64,000 bases of DNA from Sphingomonadales bacterium (GCA_016714795.1 JADKCA010000002.1:581361-645360); one strand, 5' to 3'; shown: positions 1 through 8,978, numbered from the stretch's first letter. The notes: a model not told the origin generated them from the letters alone. Program-made: numbers and translations.

Positions 1-1
1 A

Positions 2-1384
2 CGTCTGTTGCGTGCAGTGGGCACAACGGGGCAGGTGGGTCGACTAGGGGGCGACGAGTTCAAGGTCGTCTTGCCCGGTGCCCATGATCGCTCCTTGCTG
101 GCCGGCATTGCCAAGACGATCATCGAAACCGTCTCAGCGCCCTATCGCATCAACGATACCAAGGTGACCATCGGCGTCTCGATCGGCCTTGCGCTGGCCC
201 CTGATGACGGCTCGACCAGTGAAGAGCTCGTGCGTAATGCAGACCTTGCGCTTTATGCTGCCAAGGAAGCGGGCCGTGGCGTCCACCGCTTCTATCAGGC
301 GGGTATGCACAGCGCGGCAGAAGAGCGGCGTGAGCTGGAGCAGGATCTGCGCCGGGCCATCGCGGAAGGTGAATTCCATCTTGTCTATCAGCCGATCGTG
401 TCGATCTCGACCGAATCGATCATCGGCTTTGAATCGCTGATCCGCTGGCAGCACCCGACGCGTGGCCCCATTTCACCGGCAGAATTCATCCCGATGGCGG
501 AAGAAACCGGACTGATCGAACCGATTGGCGAGTGGATCCTGCGTCAGGCCTGTGCCGATGCGGCAGCGTGGCCGGTCACGGCGCGCGTGGCGGTCAACAT
601 TTCCGCCATCCAGTTTGCAAACCCGCGATTGCCCACGCTGGTATCGCAGGTGCTGGCCCAGTCGCGACTCGACCCTGACCGGCTGGAACTGGAAATCACC
701 GAAACCGTGTTTGTGGTGGGCGATGAATCGACCGACCGCCAGTTTGCCGCGCTCAAGGCGCTCGGCGTCCGGCTGGCACTGGATGATTTCGGCACGGGCT
801 ATTCGTCGCTCGGCTATTTGCAGCGTGCGCCGTTTGACAAGATCAAGATCGACCAGAGCTTCGTGGGTGGCGCGACGCTGGGTGACAACCGCAACGCGGC
901 GATCATCACCGCTATCGTTTCGCTGGCCAACACACTCAAGATGGAAACGACGGTTGAAGGCGTGGAAACACAGGATGAAATCCTGCTCGTCAAGCGGCTG
1001 GGCTGTTCACACATTCAGGGCTTTGTCTTCGGGCGGCCGATGCCCGGCAAGGATCTGCTGGCACGGATGCGCGGCAGCGCACCCGCAGCTGAGACCACCG
1101 GTCACCAGACGAGCCGCACGGCACGATTCCGTGTGTTGCGCGCCGCCGAACTCATTGCTGCCAACCGCACGCAATCCGTTCGCATCCGCAACGTCTCCAC
1201 GGGCGGTGCAGCAATCGAACCGTGCAGCCATCTCTCTCCCGGGATGCGCGTAAAGCTCAACATTTCCGACGGGCCTTCGATCGAAGGCGAAATCCGCTGG
1301 ATCAGCCGGACGCGGGCCGGCATGAAGTTCGACCATCCGATCAATCTGGCCGAACTCAACGCCCCTCTGGCCAAGGCTGTCTGA
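2..1384 (+). CDS. GGDEF-EAL-PilZ cyclic-di-GMP protein, 5' end outside window
   Basis: The frame is already open at base 2, so the true start lies upstream; about 460 residues are visible. The visible part begins just before the GGDEF signature (RLGGDEF), followed by an EAL phosphodiesterase domain. The EAL loop reads ESLIRWQHP (Ser in place of the usual Ala), with NISAIQF, LEITETV and DDFGTGYSSLGYL downstream, so the metal-binding residues look intact. The last 85 residues resemble a PilZ c-di-GMP-binding domain: an arginine-rich start (RFRVLR) and RNVSTGG, matching the N-x-S-x-x-G half of the motif. It probably makes or degrades c-di-GMP, with PilZ sensing the product; which activity dominates cannot be told. 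A second GGDEF-EAL gene lies at 46847-49168 but has no PilZ domain. Confidence 0.9.
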   Translation, partial: RLLRAVGTTGQVGRLGGDEFKVVLPGAHDRSLLAGIAKTIIETVSAPYRINDTKVTIGVSIGLALAPDDGSTSEELVRNADLALYAAKEAGRGVHRFYQAGMHSAAEERRELEQDLRRAIAEGEFHLVYQPIVSISTESIIGFESLIRWQHPTRGPISPAEFIPMAEETGLIEPIGEWILRQACADAAAWPVTARVAVNISAIQFANPRLPTLVSQVLAQSRLDPDRLELEITETVFVVGDESTDRQFAALKALGVRLALDDFGTGYSSLGYLQRAPFDKIKIDQSFVGGATLGDNRNAAIITAIVSLANTLKMETTVEGVETQDEILLVKRLGCSHIQGFVFGRPMPGKDLLARMRGSAPAAETTGHQTSRTARFRVLRAAELIAANRTQSVRIRNVSTGGAAIEPCSHLSPGMRVKLNISDGPSIEGEIRWISRTRAGMKFDHPINLAELNAPLAKAV

Positions 1385-1399
1385 GGCCGGAGCGGCTGA

Positions 1400-2731
1400 T
1401 CAGGCGGGCACGCCGTACAGGTCGTGCTCGTCCGCATCTTCGATCAGCACCGGGACAATGTCTCCCGGATTGAGCGGGCCAGCATCGCGCAGGAAAACGG
1501 TGCCATCAATTTCGGGAGCATCGGCCTGGGAACGGGCGTTCGCTCCGCCATCTTCATCTACCTCGTCGATGATGCAGGGCAGGGTGCGGCCCACCTTGGC
1601 GGCGAGCTTGGCAGCGCTGATCGCGGCGGTCTTTTCCATGATCCGCTGGTAGCGCTCTTCCTTCACCTCCTCCGGAACCTGATCGGGCAACGCATTGGCG
1701 GCAGCCCCTTCCACAGGCTCGAAACGGAACGCGCCGACCCGGTCCAGCTGCGCTTCATCGAGCCAATCGAGCAGATACTGGAAATCGGCCTCGGTCTCTC
1801 CGGGAAAGCCGACGACGAAGCTGGAGCGGATCGCGATGTCAGGCGCGATGGCGCGCCAGCTCTTGATGCGCTCGAGCACCTTGGCTTCGTTGGCGGGGCG
1901 CTTCATGGCTTTCAGCACCGAAGGCGCGGCATGCTGGAACGGAATGTCGAGGTAGGGCGTAAGCAGCCCTTCGGCCATCAGCGGTATGACCTGATCGACA
2001 TGGGGATATGGATAGACGTAGTGCAGCCGCACCCACACCGGGTCAGCCGCACTACCAAGGCCGCCCAGCGCGCGCGCCAGATCGGTCATGTGTGCGCGGA
2101 TACCACCCCATTCCGCATGCTTCATGTCCACGCCATAAGCCGAGGTGTCCTGAGAGATCACCAGCAGTTCGCGCGTACCTGCGGCCACCAGTTTCTCCGC
2201 CTCGCGCACAATCGCATCAGGGCGGCGGCTGACGAGATCGCCCCGGATCGACGGGATGATGCAAAAGGCGCAGCGGTGGTTGCAGCCTTCGGAAATCTTC
2301 AGATAGCTGTAATGGCGCGGGGTCAGTTTGAGCCCGGCTTCGGGAACGAGATCGACGAACGCGTTGGGCACCGGCGGGGCCGCCTCATGCACTGCGCTCA
2401 CCACCTCTTCATATTGATGCGGGCCGCTGATCGCGAGCACCTGCGGAAAGCGCGCGCGGATCGCATCGGCCTCATTGCCCATGCAGCCGGTCACGATCAC
2501 CCGGCCATTCTCCGCAATGGCCTCGCCAATCGCTTCGAGTGATTCTTCCTTGGCGGAATCGAGGAAGCCGCACGTGTTGACGAGTACCACATCCGCACCC
2601 GCATAGTCGGGGGACAGGCCATAGCCGTCTGCACGAAGCTTGGTGAGGATGCGTTCGCTGTCAACCAGTGCCTTGGGGCATCCGAGCGAAACCATGCCCA
2701 CTTTGGGCGGCAAAGGAAGTTTGGTGGCCAT
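1400..2731 (-). CDS. rimO: Ribosomal protein S12 methylthiotransferase RimO
   Basis: Radical-SAM methylthiotransferase, 443 residues, the usual family length. It adds a methylthio group to a conserved aspartate of ribosomal protein S12. The N-terminal MTTase domain holds the three cysteines of the first iron-sulfur cluster (C18, C54, C83). The radical-SAM motif CNHRCAFC is at 150-157, and the C-terminal 65 residues form a TRAM domain. The sequence around SLGCPKALVDSE and the absence of the MiaB-type N-terminus favour RimO over its tRNA-modifying paralogue, which is separately encoded at 49323-50641. The gene is convergent with the GGDEF-EAL-PilZ gene, with a 15-base gap. Confidence 0.95.
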   Translation of the reverse strand: MATKLPLPPKVGMVSLGCPKALVDSERILTKLRADGYGLSPDYAGADVVLVNTCGFLDSAKEESLEAIGEAIAENGRVIVTGCMGNEADAIRARFPQVLAISGPHQYEEVVSAVHEAAPPVPNAFVDLVPEAGLKLTPRHYSYLKISEGCNHRCAFCIIPSIRGDLVSRRPDAIVREAEKLVAAGTRELLVISQDTSAYGVDMKHAEWGGIRAHMTDLARALGGLGSAADPVWVRLHYVYPYPHVDQVIPLMAEGLLTPYLDIPFQHAAPSVLKAMKRPANEAKVLERIKSWRAIAPDIAIRSSFVVGFPGETEADFQYLLDWLDEAQLDRVGAFRFEPVEGAAANALPDQVPEEVKEERYQRIMEKTAAISAAKLAAKVGRTLPCIIDEVDEDGGANARSQADAPEIDGTVFLRDAGPLNPGDIVPVLIEDADEHDLYGVPA

Positions 2732-2881
2732 GGGGCGGGGCCATACCCCGGCTTGAGGCGCGAGTCACGCGGGCCATGGAAGCGCACACACCGGCAAATT
2801 TGACAAATGCGACATTTCCTCTTGTCGCGCAGCGGAGTTTATGAAAGCCTCGGAGCCGGGAAGATGTAAGGGGGGATGGAA

Positions 2882-3745
2882 ATGCGACGTTGGGTGGGGT
2901 TCAGCATCGCGCTGTTTGTGGCGTCGGCCAGTGTGGCGAAGCCCGTGTCTGCTGCGCCTGACAGCTTTGAAAAGCAGGTCGCTGCGCTGCCTTGGGAAGG
3001 TGCTGGCAAGCACGGCGTGACAGAGCGCGGGACGATCACGCTAGGCGCTGGCACGCGCTTCATGGGACCAAAAGGCACCGATGAATTCTTGAAGCTGACG
3101 GGGAATCTGCCGGAGGAAACCACCTCCATGATTGCGCCTGCCAATCTGGGTTGGGCCGCCTTCTACAGTTTCAACGACATCGGCTATGTGAAGGATGACG
3201 AAAAGATCGATGCAGACGCCCTGCTTTCCGACATCAAGGACGGGCAGGAAGCCGGGAATGAAGAGCGCAAGGCGCAGGGGCTTGGTCCGCTCACCGTGGT
3301 CGGCTGGGCGGTTCCGCCGCATTATGATCCGGCAACGCACAATCTGGAATATGGCATCACGCTGGGCGATGGCAGCGGCAGCAACGTCAACTATCATATG
3401 CGGATGCTGGGGCGGCGCGGCGTGATGGATGCGACTTTGCTGACGTCCGCTCAAACCTTGCAGTCAGACCTGATCGCCTTTCGGGAGGCGAACAAGGGTT
3501 TCGCCTTTGAAGCGGACGAAAGCTATGCCGCGTTCAAGGATGGAGACAAGATTTCCGAATATGGTCTGGCCGCACTGGTCAGCGGCGGCGCGGCTGCGGC
3601 TGCGATGAAAACCGGGCTCTTTGCCGGGCTGCTCAAGATGCTCGCGGCGTCGTGGAAACTCATCATGTTGGCGGTCGTTGCCGGGTGGGCCGCGTTGAGG
3701 GGCTTCTTCCAGGGCCTGCTGGGCAAACCGAACGAAGAAGAATAG
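2882..3745 (+). CDS. DUF2167 membrane-anchored protein
   Basis: A 287-residue exported protein of the DUF2167 family, of unknown biochemical function. I chose the ATG at 2882 rather than 2876 because the G-rich ribosome-binding site (2870-2875) leaves proper spacing only for the second. The protein has an N-terminal signal peptide (MRRWVGFSIALFVASASVA) and a soluble domain with family blocks such as GWAVPPHYD, LEYGITL and NYHMRMLGRRGV. A C-terminal hydrophobic stretch (LLKMLAASWKLIMLAVVAGW) followed by a short charged tail indicates a single membrane anchor with the bulk in the periplasm. A 27-codon ORF follows 13 bases downstream and may be co-transcribed. Confidence 0.85.
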   Translation: MRRWVGFSIALFVASASVAKPVSAAPDSFEKQVAALPWEGAGKHGVTERGTITLGAGTRFMGPKGTDEFLKLTGNLPEETTSMIAPANLGWAAFYSFNDIGYVKDDEKIDADALLSDIKDGQEAGNEERKAQGLGPLTVVGWAVPPHYDPATHNLEYGITLGDGSGSNVNYHMRMLGRRGVMDATLLTSAQTLQSDLIAFREANKGFAFEADESYAAFKDGDKISEYGLAALVSGGAAAAAMKTGLFAGLLKMLAASWKLIMLAVVAGWAALRGFFQGLLGKPNEEE

Positions 3746-3758
3746 GCCGGAGCGGGCG

Positions 3759-3842
3759 ATGACAATCCTGATTCTGGTGGCGTGTGCCTTTGTCGGCTTC
3801 TTCATCGTGTGGAAGATGATGGACAGTTGGGGCAAGGACTGA
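3759..3842 (+). CDS. Predicted 27-residue membrane microprotein
   Basis: A short ORF starting 13 bases after the DUF2167 gene: ATG at 3759, TGA at 3840-3842. The peptide is almost entirely one hydrophobic helix (TILILVACAFVGFFIVWKMM) with a short polar C-terminus (DSWGKD), the composition of a single-span membrane microprotein. The leader contains GGAGCGGGCG, a plausible if imperfect ribosome-binding site. The close spacing, same strand and membrane-anchored neighbour suggest co-expression, and perhaps a subunit or regulator role. Function is unknown; a chance ORF of this length cannot be excluded. Confidence 0.45.
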   Translation: MTILILVACAFVGFFIVWKMMDSWGKD

Positions 3843-3864
3843 TCCCGGCCCCATGTCCGACTGC

Positions 3865-4164
3865 TTAGCGGCAGCTGCGTTTGCGGGCGACTTCGCGTCC
3901 GATCAATGCGCCAGCGGCGGCTCCGACGATGGTGCCGGTTGCGCGTTCGCCGCGTGTGTCGATGGCGCGGCCGACCAGCGCGCCGGCAGCCCCGCCAACG
4001 ACCAAGCCCACGGTTCCGTTTAACTTGCGGCAGTAGGTCTTGCCATCCGCACCGCGCCATTCGCGATAGGCATAGCGTTTGGCCTCGGCAGAGGCGGGCA
4101 TGGTCATCGACAGAGCGGGGGCCAAAACGGCCAGCGCGAGCAAGGTGGTGAGTGTTTTCTTCAT
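3865..4164 (-). CDS. Glycine-zipper 2TM-type small secreted protein
   Basis: A 99-residue protein starting at the ATG at 4164, which has AAGGAT about eight bases upstream; an in-frame start ten codons earlier lacks a good ribosome-binding site. After a signal peptide (MKKTLTTLLALAVLAPALS) and a polar segment with one cysteine (GKTYCRKLNG) come two glycine/alanine-rich hairpin halves, VGGAAGALVGRAI and VGAAAGALIGREV. These match the glycine-zipper 2TM pattern of outer-membrane-associated small proteins. It is convergent with the DUF2167/microprotein pair. Exact role unknown; envelope integrity is the usual suggestion for the fold. Confidence 0.75.
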   Translation of the reverse strand: MKKTLTTLLALAVLAPALSMTMPASAEAKRYAYREWRGADGKTYCRKLNGTVGLVVGGAAGALVGRAIDTRGERATGTIVGAAAGALIGREVARKRSCR

Positions 4165-4312
4165 GCGATCATCCTTTGGTTTATTCTGCGTCACCCCCTG
4201 TCAGACGCACAATGAACCAGGCTGGATGAACGGCAGCCAACGATTTCAAACGCTTCGTCGTGCCGGGACGGGCGGTTCGTCGTAACTCACGTCCGGCCCC
4301 CCGGGGACGGTC

Positions 4313-5035
4313 TCAGAAGCGGATCATGATCTTGCGTGCCAGTGCCGGGGATAGCGAGTGGACCAGCTTGAGCAGCTTCACCATCCCGACATTGGCTTCT
4401 TCCGCATTGGCCTCCATCGCGCGGACAAAGGCGGCGGCGCAATCGGGGGCGCTCATCTTCCGGTTGCCGCGCCCGGCGGTCATCTTGGTTTCCACAACCG
4501 GCGGCAGGGCTTCGAGAACATGAATGTTGGTTCCCTCCAGTTGCACTCGCAGCGCCTGCGTATAGCTGCGCAACGCTGCCTTGGTGGCGCAATAAATCGG
4601 CCCGCCCGCGCGCGGCGCAATCGCCAGCCCGGACGTGACATTGACGATCATCGCTTCTGGCCGCGCGCGCAGCACGGGCATCAGTCGCGTGATCAGATGC
4701 ACCGGCGCGTTGACGTTCAGATACAGGCAGGCGTCATTGTCAGCCAGATCAGGCGGGCCTTCGCGGAAATCATGATCGCTGCCCGCGCCCGCATTGTTGA
4801 CGAGAATATCAAGGGCCCGCCCGGCCACGCCTGCGATCAGCGCATCGATCCCGGCGGGGGTGGAAAGGTCTGCGGCGATCACTTCAAATCCCTCAGCCTG
4901 CGTGGCGGCCACGCGTTCCGGGTTGCGGCCCGAGGTGATGATGTTTGCGCCCTTGGCCTTCAGTTGGCGGATCAGTTCGCGGCCGATCCCGTCTGTCCCG
5001 CCGGTGACCAGGATGGTCTTGCCTGAAAGCTGCAT
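4313..5035 (-). CDS. Short-chain dehydrogenase/reductase
   Basis: A classical SDR of 240 residues. The Rossmann cofactor motif is TGGTDGIG near residue 11, NNAG comes near 85, and the catalytic tyrosine and lysine sit in YCATKAALRSY near 150. A serine in NVTSGL precedes them, so the catalytic triad looks complete. The C-terminus (VVETKMTAG, then a helical tail) resembles the DltE-like branch. Substrate cannot be inferred. The start has GAGGAG eight bases upstream. It is divergent from uvrC, and the 60-base gap must hold both promoters. Confidence 0.88.
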   Translation of the reverse strand: MQLSGKTILVTGGTDGIGRELIRQLKAKGANIITSGRNPERVAATQAEGFEVIAADLSTPAGIDALIAGVAGRALDILVNNAGAGSDHDFREGPPDLADNDACLYLNVNAPVHLITRLMPVLRARPEAMIVNVTSGLAIAPRAGGPIYCATKAALRSYTQALRVQLEGTNIHVLEALPPVVETKMTAGRGNRKMSAPDCAAAFVRAMEANAEEANVGMVKLLKLVHSLSPALARKIMIRF

Positions 5036-5094
5036 GGAGGCTCCTCTGTCATTCTGCTTTTGTTGTGCCGGAAAACTGGGGTAGTGGAACGCGA

Positions 5095-7086
5095 ATGTCC
5101 ACCCCCGACGCCCCGGATCGTTTCAACGAAGAAAAGCAGACCTACACCGTGCGCGGCGTCGATCAGCCCGATCTGGAGGGCGGGGTGGCGGCGATCCGCA
5201 ATGTGCTCAAGACGCTGCCGGCCAAGCCCGGCGTTTACCGTATGCACGATGCCAAGGGCGATGTGCTCTATGTGGGGAAGGCGCGCGCGCTCAGGCACCG
5301 CGTGACCAATTACACGCAGGTGGAGTGGCTTCCGCACCGGCTCAAGCGAATGATGGCGCAGACCCGCAGCATGACCATCGTCACGACCAACAGCGAAGCG
5401 GAAGCGCTGCTGTTGGAGGCGCAACTGATCAAACGCTACCGCCCGGCCTATAACGTCCTGCTGCGTGACGATAAGAGCTTCCCGTTCATCCTGCTGCGAT
5501 CAGACCATGCATTTCCGCGCATCCAGAAGCATCGCGGTGCGCGGCGCGCCAAGGGCAATTATTACGGCCCGTTTGCGAGCGCAGGCTCGGTCAACACCAC
5601 TTTGAATGCGCTGCAAAAGCTGTTCCTGCTGCGCAGCTGCACCGACAGTTTCTTCAACAACCGCGATCGCCCCTGCCTGCTCTACCAGATCAAGCGCTGT
5701 TCGGCCCCCTGCACCGACCGGATCGATGCGGCGGGCTATGCCGATCTGGTGGAGGACGCGAAGAGCTTTCTGGGCGGCAAATCCACCGCCGTGCAGACCA
5801 AGCTCGCCAAGGAAATGGAAGCGGCAGCCGAAGCGCTGGATTTCGAACGGGCGGCGATGCTGCGCGACCGGTTGAAGGCGCTGACCTTCATTCAGGGCTC
5901 TCAGGCCATCAACGCGGAAGGCGTGGGCAATGCCGACATTTTCGCAATCGCCACCAAGCAGGGCCATGTCGGCATCCAGGCCTTCTTCATTCGCGGCGGA
6001 CAGAATTGGGGTCACCGCGCCTTCTTTCCCAGCCACACGGCAGATCTGCCGCTGGAGGAGGTGCTGACCTGCTTCCTCGCGCAATTTTATGAAGAGGTGC
6101 CGCCCGCGCGGACGATCCTGCTGGATCGCGATCTGCCCGAAGGCCCGTTGCTAGAAGAGGCACTGGCGGAACGGGCGGGGGGCCGCGTGAGCATCGCTTG
6201 CCCGCAACGGGGAGACCGGGTGCGGCTCGTCAAACAGGCGATCCGCAATGCGGAAGAAGCACTGGACCGGCGGCTGGCTGAAACCACCACGCAAGGCAAA
6301 TTGCTCCGCGAAATTGCCGATCTGTTCGAACTGGCAGAGCCGCCGCAACGCATCGAGGTGTATGACAACAGCCATATTCAAGGCACCAACGCGCTGGGCG
6401 CGATGATCGTGGCGGGGCCGGAAGGCTTCCTCAAGAACCAGTATCGCAAGTGGAACATCAAGCAGGCGGCGACCAATGATGACTTTGCGATGATGCGCGA
6501 GGTGTTGGAACGGCGGTTTGGACGGCTGCTCTCTGAAGACGTCGCCCCCGCTCAGGCGGGAGCCAATTTGGAAGCTGGCGCAAGCGCGGACAGCGGCCCC
6601 CGTCTGCGAGGAGGCGACGTGGAAGCCGAACCTGAATGGCCCGATCTTCTCCTGATCGATGGCGGCAAGGGGCAGGTGTCCTCGGTCAAGTCTGTGCTCG
6701 ACGCGCTGGGCGTGGAGGATATGCCCATTATCGGCATCGCCAAAGGCCCGCATCACGGGCGCGAGGGGCGCGAGGTGTTTCACTTCCCCGATGGCCGCGA
6801 ATTCACGCTGCCGGTCAACAGTCCGGTGCTCTTCTACCTCCAGCGCCTGCGCGACGAGGTCCACCGCTTTGCCATTGGTGCGCATCGTACCAAGCGCGCC
6901 AAGGCGATCACCGCGAGTCCGTTGGACGAAGTGCCGGGCATCGGCCCCGCGCGGAAAAAGGCGCTGCTGCTCCACTTCGGCACCGCGCGCGCGGTGCGTG
7001 ATGCGAGCCTTGAGGATTTGCAGCGTGCGCCCGGCGTGTCGGCGGCGGTCGCGCAGGCGGTGCATGATTTTTATCACGCGGGGTAA
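5095..7086 (+). CDS. uvrC: Excinuclease ABC subunit UvrC with in-frame repeat insertion
   Basis: Nucleotide excision repair nuclease that makes both incisions after UvrAB loads on a lesion; 663 residues from the ATG at 5095, preceded by GGAA. An earlier GTG at 5065 is possible but less likely. Order: GIY-YIG domain (KPGVYRMHDAKG, VLYVGKARALRHR) for the 3' cut; the cysteine-containing middle region; a UVR helix pair around 240-275 (AEALDFERAAMLRDRLKAL); the RNase H-like 5' nuclease core (YDNSHIQGTNALGAMIV, LLIDGGKGQ); and C-terminal helix-hairpin-helix motifs (DEVPGIGPARKKALL). Between ERRFGRLL and WPDLLLIDGG about 30 extra residues occur, rich in Ala, Gly and Asp. They are encoded by an imperfect palindrome (6539-6621), so the protein carries a repeat-derived insertion in a loop. 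Confidence 0.95.
   Translation: MSTPDAPDRFNEEKQTYTVRGVDQPDLEGGVAAIRNVLKTLPAKPGVYRMHDAKGDVLYVGKARALRHRVTNYTQVEWLPHRLKRMMAQTRSMTIVTTNSEAEALLLEAQLIKRYRPAYNVLLRDDKSFPFILLRSDHAFPRIQKHRGARRAKGNYYGPFASAGSVNTTLNALQKLFLLRSCTDSFFNNRDRPCLLYQIKRCSAPCTDRIDAAGYADLVEDAKSFLGGKSTAVQTKLAKEMEAAAEALDFERAAMLRDRLKALTFIQGSQAINAEGVGNADIFAIATKQGHVGIQAFFIRGGQNWGHRAFFPSHTADLPLEEVLTCFLAQFYEEVPPARTILLDRDLPEGPLLEEALAERAGGRVSIACPQRGDRVRLVKQAIRNAEEALDRRLAETTTQGKLLREIADLFELAEPPQRIEVYDNSHIQGTNALGAMIVAGPEGFLKNQYRKWNIKQAATNDDFAMMREVLERRFGRLLSEDVAPAQAGANLEAGASADSGPRLRGGDVEAEPEWPDLLLIDGGKGQVSSVKSVLDALGVEDMPIIGIAKGPHHGREGREVFHFPDGREFTLPVNSPVLFYLQRLRDEVHRFAIGAHRTKRAKAITASPLDEVPGIGPARKKALLLHFGTARAVRDASLEDLQRAPGVSAAVAQAVHDFYHAG
6539..6621. 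repeat. Palindromic element inserted in frame within uvrC
   Basis: The left arm begins CGTCGCCCCCGCTCAGGCGG near 6540. The right arm, reading CGTCTGCGAGGAGGCGACG near 6601, is roughly its reverse complement, with about 35 bases between. The segment length keeps the uvrC frame open, encoding APAQAG... and ...PRLRGGD, peptides typical of sphingomonad interspersed repeats read through as protein. It resembles in general plan, but is not identical to, the elements at 33662-33757 and 50646-50753. Confidence 0.65.
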
Positions 7087-7164
7087 ACACGCTGCTGCCA
7101 TTTTATCCAATTGCGCCACGCAGCATCCTGCTATCCCCCGCGAAACGAATGTGGGGATATGGTG

Positions 7165-7980
7165 ATGAAGCGTGTTTTGATCTCGTGCGGCGCTGCCGCG
7201 CTATGTCTCCAATCCCTGCTCGCGCCGGCCCCGGCTTTGGCCGAAGACCCGGCTGATGCCGCCACCATGGCCGCCGCCGCCACGACCTGCGCCCAGCTCT
7301 ATCTCTATTATGGCGACTTCGGCGATTCTGTGACGCAAATGCTGGCGGAATATGGACGGCGTAACGGGCTGACCGGGGAGCAAGTGAGTGCCAAGCGCCA
7401 GGAACTGCGTGCCAATATGGCGAATGCCATTCAGGAACGGCGGCTTGATGAAGATGTGCTGCTCGATATGTATTCGGTGAAGTGCAAGGATCTCTTCGGC
7501 ATTGCGGCCCCGCCACAGACCTCCGGGCGGCTGGTTCAGCCGAGCGCAGCCACCTATCCCGGCTTCGCGGCCATTGCAGGCAAGACGTGGCGCTGTTCGA
7601 TGACTGTGCCCGACTATCGCGATGAGATGGACGACGTGCTGACGTTCGCTGTCAATGTCGGGTTTGGGGTCGAAAAGAATTTCAAGGTGACCGGCACCAT
7701 CCAGTTCGGCGTCAATTTCGAGGGCGAGTCCAGCCCCCGCTTTGCCACCTACCAGATTGGCGGCTGGGGCTATGAAACGCAGTGGAGTTACGGGCCCTAT
7801 GTCAAATTTTACACGACGGTGAATGAGATGTCTTTGCCGCGCGGACGCTGGCCGACTTACCCGATCCAGTTTTACATCACGAAGCAGGCGGACGGCACGT
7901 TCCAACTGTCCGGCCAGCTGGATCGCGCATCAGATCTGAAGCGGATCAACCTCGAATATTGCAGCATCATCACGCCGTGA
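7165..7980 (+). CDS. Secreted protein with C-x64-C 'CAxLYLxYG' module
   Basis: A 271-residue predicted periplasmic protein of unknown function. The ATG at 7165 is preferred because GGGG sits nine bases upstream; an in-frame ATG six bases earlier is too close to it. A signal peptide (ending APALAEDP) is followed by a helical module from C42 to C107, beginning CAQLYLYYG. The C-terminal 150 residues are predicted beta-rich with two further cysteines (WRCSM, LEYCS). The C42-C107 module aligns without gaps to residues C38-C103 of the protein at 51767-52543, about 23 identities in 66 positions, though the C-terminal halves are unrelated. This looks like a modular secreted family; see findings. It is convergent with and abuts the dioxygenase gene. 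Confidence 0.8.
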   Translation: MKRVLISCGAAALCLQSLLAPAPALAEDPADAATMAAAATTCAQLYLYYGDFGDSVTQMLAEYGRRNGLTGEQVSAKRQELRANMANAIQERRLDEDVLLDMYSVKCKDLFGIAAPPQTSGRLVQPSAATYPGFAAIAGKTWRCSMTVPDYRDEMDDVLTFAVNVGFGVEKNFKVTGTIQFGVNFEGESSPRFATYQIGGWGYETQWSYGPYVKFYTTVNEMSLPRGRWPTYPIQFYITKQADGTFQLSGQLDRASDLKRINLEYCSIITP

Positions 7981-8769
7981 TCAGGCGAAGCTGAAACCGC
8001 TCAGCGCTGTTTCCATCACCTTTTTCGCGCCCGCCGCGTCTGATGCGCCGGCGGCCACCATCAGCGGAAGGAGATGCTCCTCACGCGGGTGCGAATAGGG
8101 GCCGGAAGGGGCCTGTTTCCAGTTGGAGAGCAGCGCGGTGCGCGTCTCAGCGGTCGCGGTCGCCGCCTCCACCAGCCAGCGGTCAAAATCGGCGGCGCGG
8201 GCCGACGCCCCCGGATCGCCATACGCGCGCATATTGTGAAAGCTCATGCCCGATCCGATGATCAGCACGCCTTCATCGCGCAAGGGCGCGAGTGCCCGCC
8301 CCGCCGCCAGATGCAAGGCAGGGTCCAGACTGGCATCCAGTGACATTTCGACAATGGGCACGTCCGCGTCCGGCCACGCCACCTTCAAGGGGATGAACAC
8401 GCCATGATCCCAACCGCGGTCTGGCGCGAGACCTGCCGTGAACCCGGCCTCTGCCAGCAACGTCGCCGCGCGCGCGGCCAGCGCGGGATCGCCCGGCGCG
8501 TCATAGGTCAACTCATAGGTGTGCGGCGGGAAATTGTAATAATCGAAGATCAGGCCGGGACGTTCCCCGCTGGTAAAGCCAAAGCCGCGCGCTTCCCAAT
8601 GTGCGGAAACCAGCAGGATCGCCTTGGGCGGCTCTGGCAGGCTGGCGGGGAGGGCCTTCAGATAGGCCTCCATTCCGCGCCACATGCCAGTGGGATCATC
8701 CATGAAGAAGCAGGGCCCTCCGCCATGCGGGATATAGAGGCTGGGCTGGCGGGCAGGGGGCTGTGTCAT
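7981..8769 (-). CDS. DODA-type (class III extradiol) ring-cleavage dioxygenase
   Basis: A 262-residue member of the LigB/4,5-DOPA extradiol dioxygenase family (E. coli YgiD type). Metal-binding histidines characteristic of the group are visible in IPHGGG near residue 14, VSAHWE near 54, GWDHGVF near 119 and YSHPREEHL near 225. The family opens catechol-like rings using a bound divalent metal; zinc is reported for YgiD-type enzymes. The physiological substrate here is unknown, as no aromatic pathway genes surround it. The gene stands alone and ends immediately against the stop of the preceding convergent gene. Confidence 0.85.
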   Translation of the reverse strand: MTQPPARQPSLYIPHGGGPCFFMDDPTGMWRGMEAYLKALPASLPEPPKAILLVSAHWEARGFGFTSGERPGLIFDYYNFPPHTYELTYDAPGDPALAARAATLLAEAGFTAGLAPDRGWDHGVFIPLKVAWPDADVPIVEMSLDASLDPALHLAAGRALAPLRDEGVLIIGSGMSFHNMRAYGDPGASARAADFDRWLVEAATATAETRTALLSNWKQAPSGPYSHPREEHLLPLMVAAGASDAAGAKKVMETALSGFSFA

Positions 8770-8862
8770 GCGGAGGGATATGGGGTGCTACGGAGAAAAT
8801 GGAAGGGCAAGAGAGGGACGCACGGCATACGTTCGATTTGGTTCTCGATAGTCAAGCCATCA

Positions 8863-8948
8863 CCGCCGTCCTGAGCTTGTCGAAGGACCGTTCTTCTTGT
8901 GCTTCCGGACGAGGGTAGAACGGTCCTTCGACAGGCTCAGGACGGCGG
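8863..8948. repeat. Interspersed inverted repeat, CCGTCCTGAGC family, copy 1
   Basis: Two arms of about 28 bases, beginning CCGCCGTCCTGAGCTTGTCG and ending TCAGGACGGCGG, are nearly perfect reverse complements around a 30-base spacer. Further copies occur at 41160-41236 and 53631-53714, with a diverged relative at 31911-31965. This copy lies in the gap between the dioxygenase and msrB genes. Confidence 0.85.
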
Positions 8949-8978
8949 TAAAGTGGAAAAACCTCTCCTGAAGAGTGC

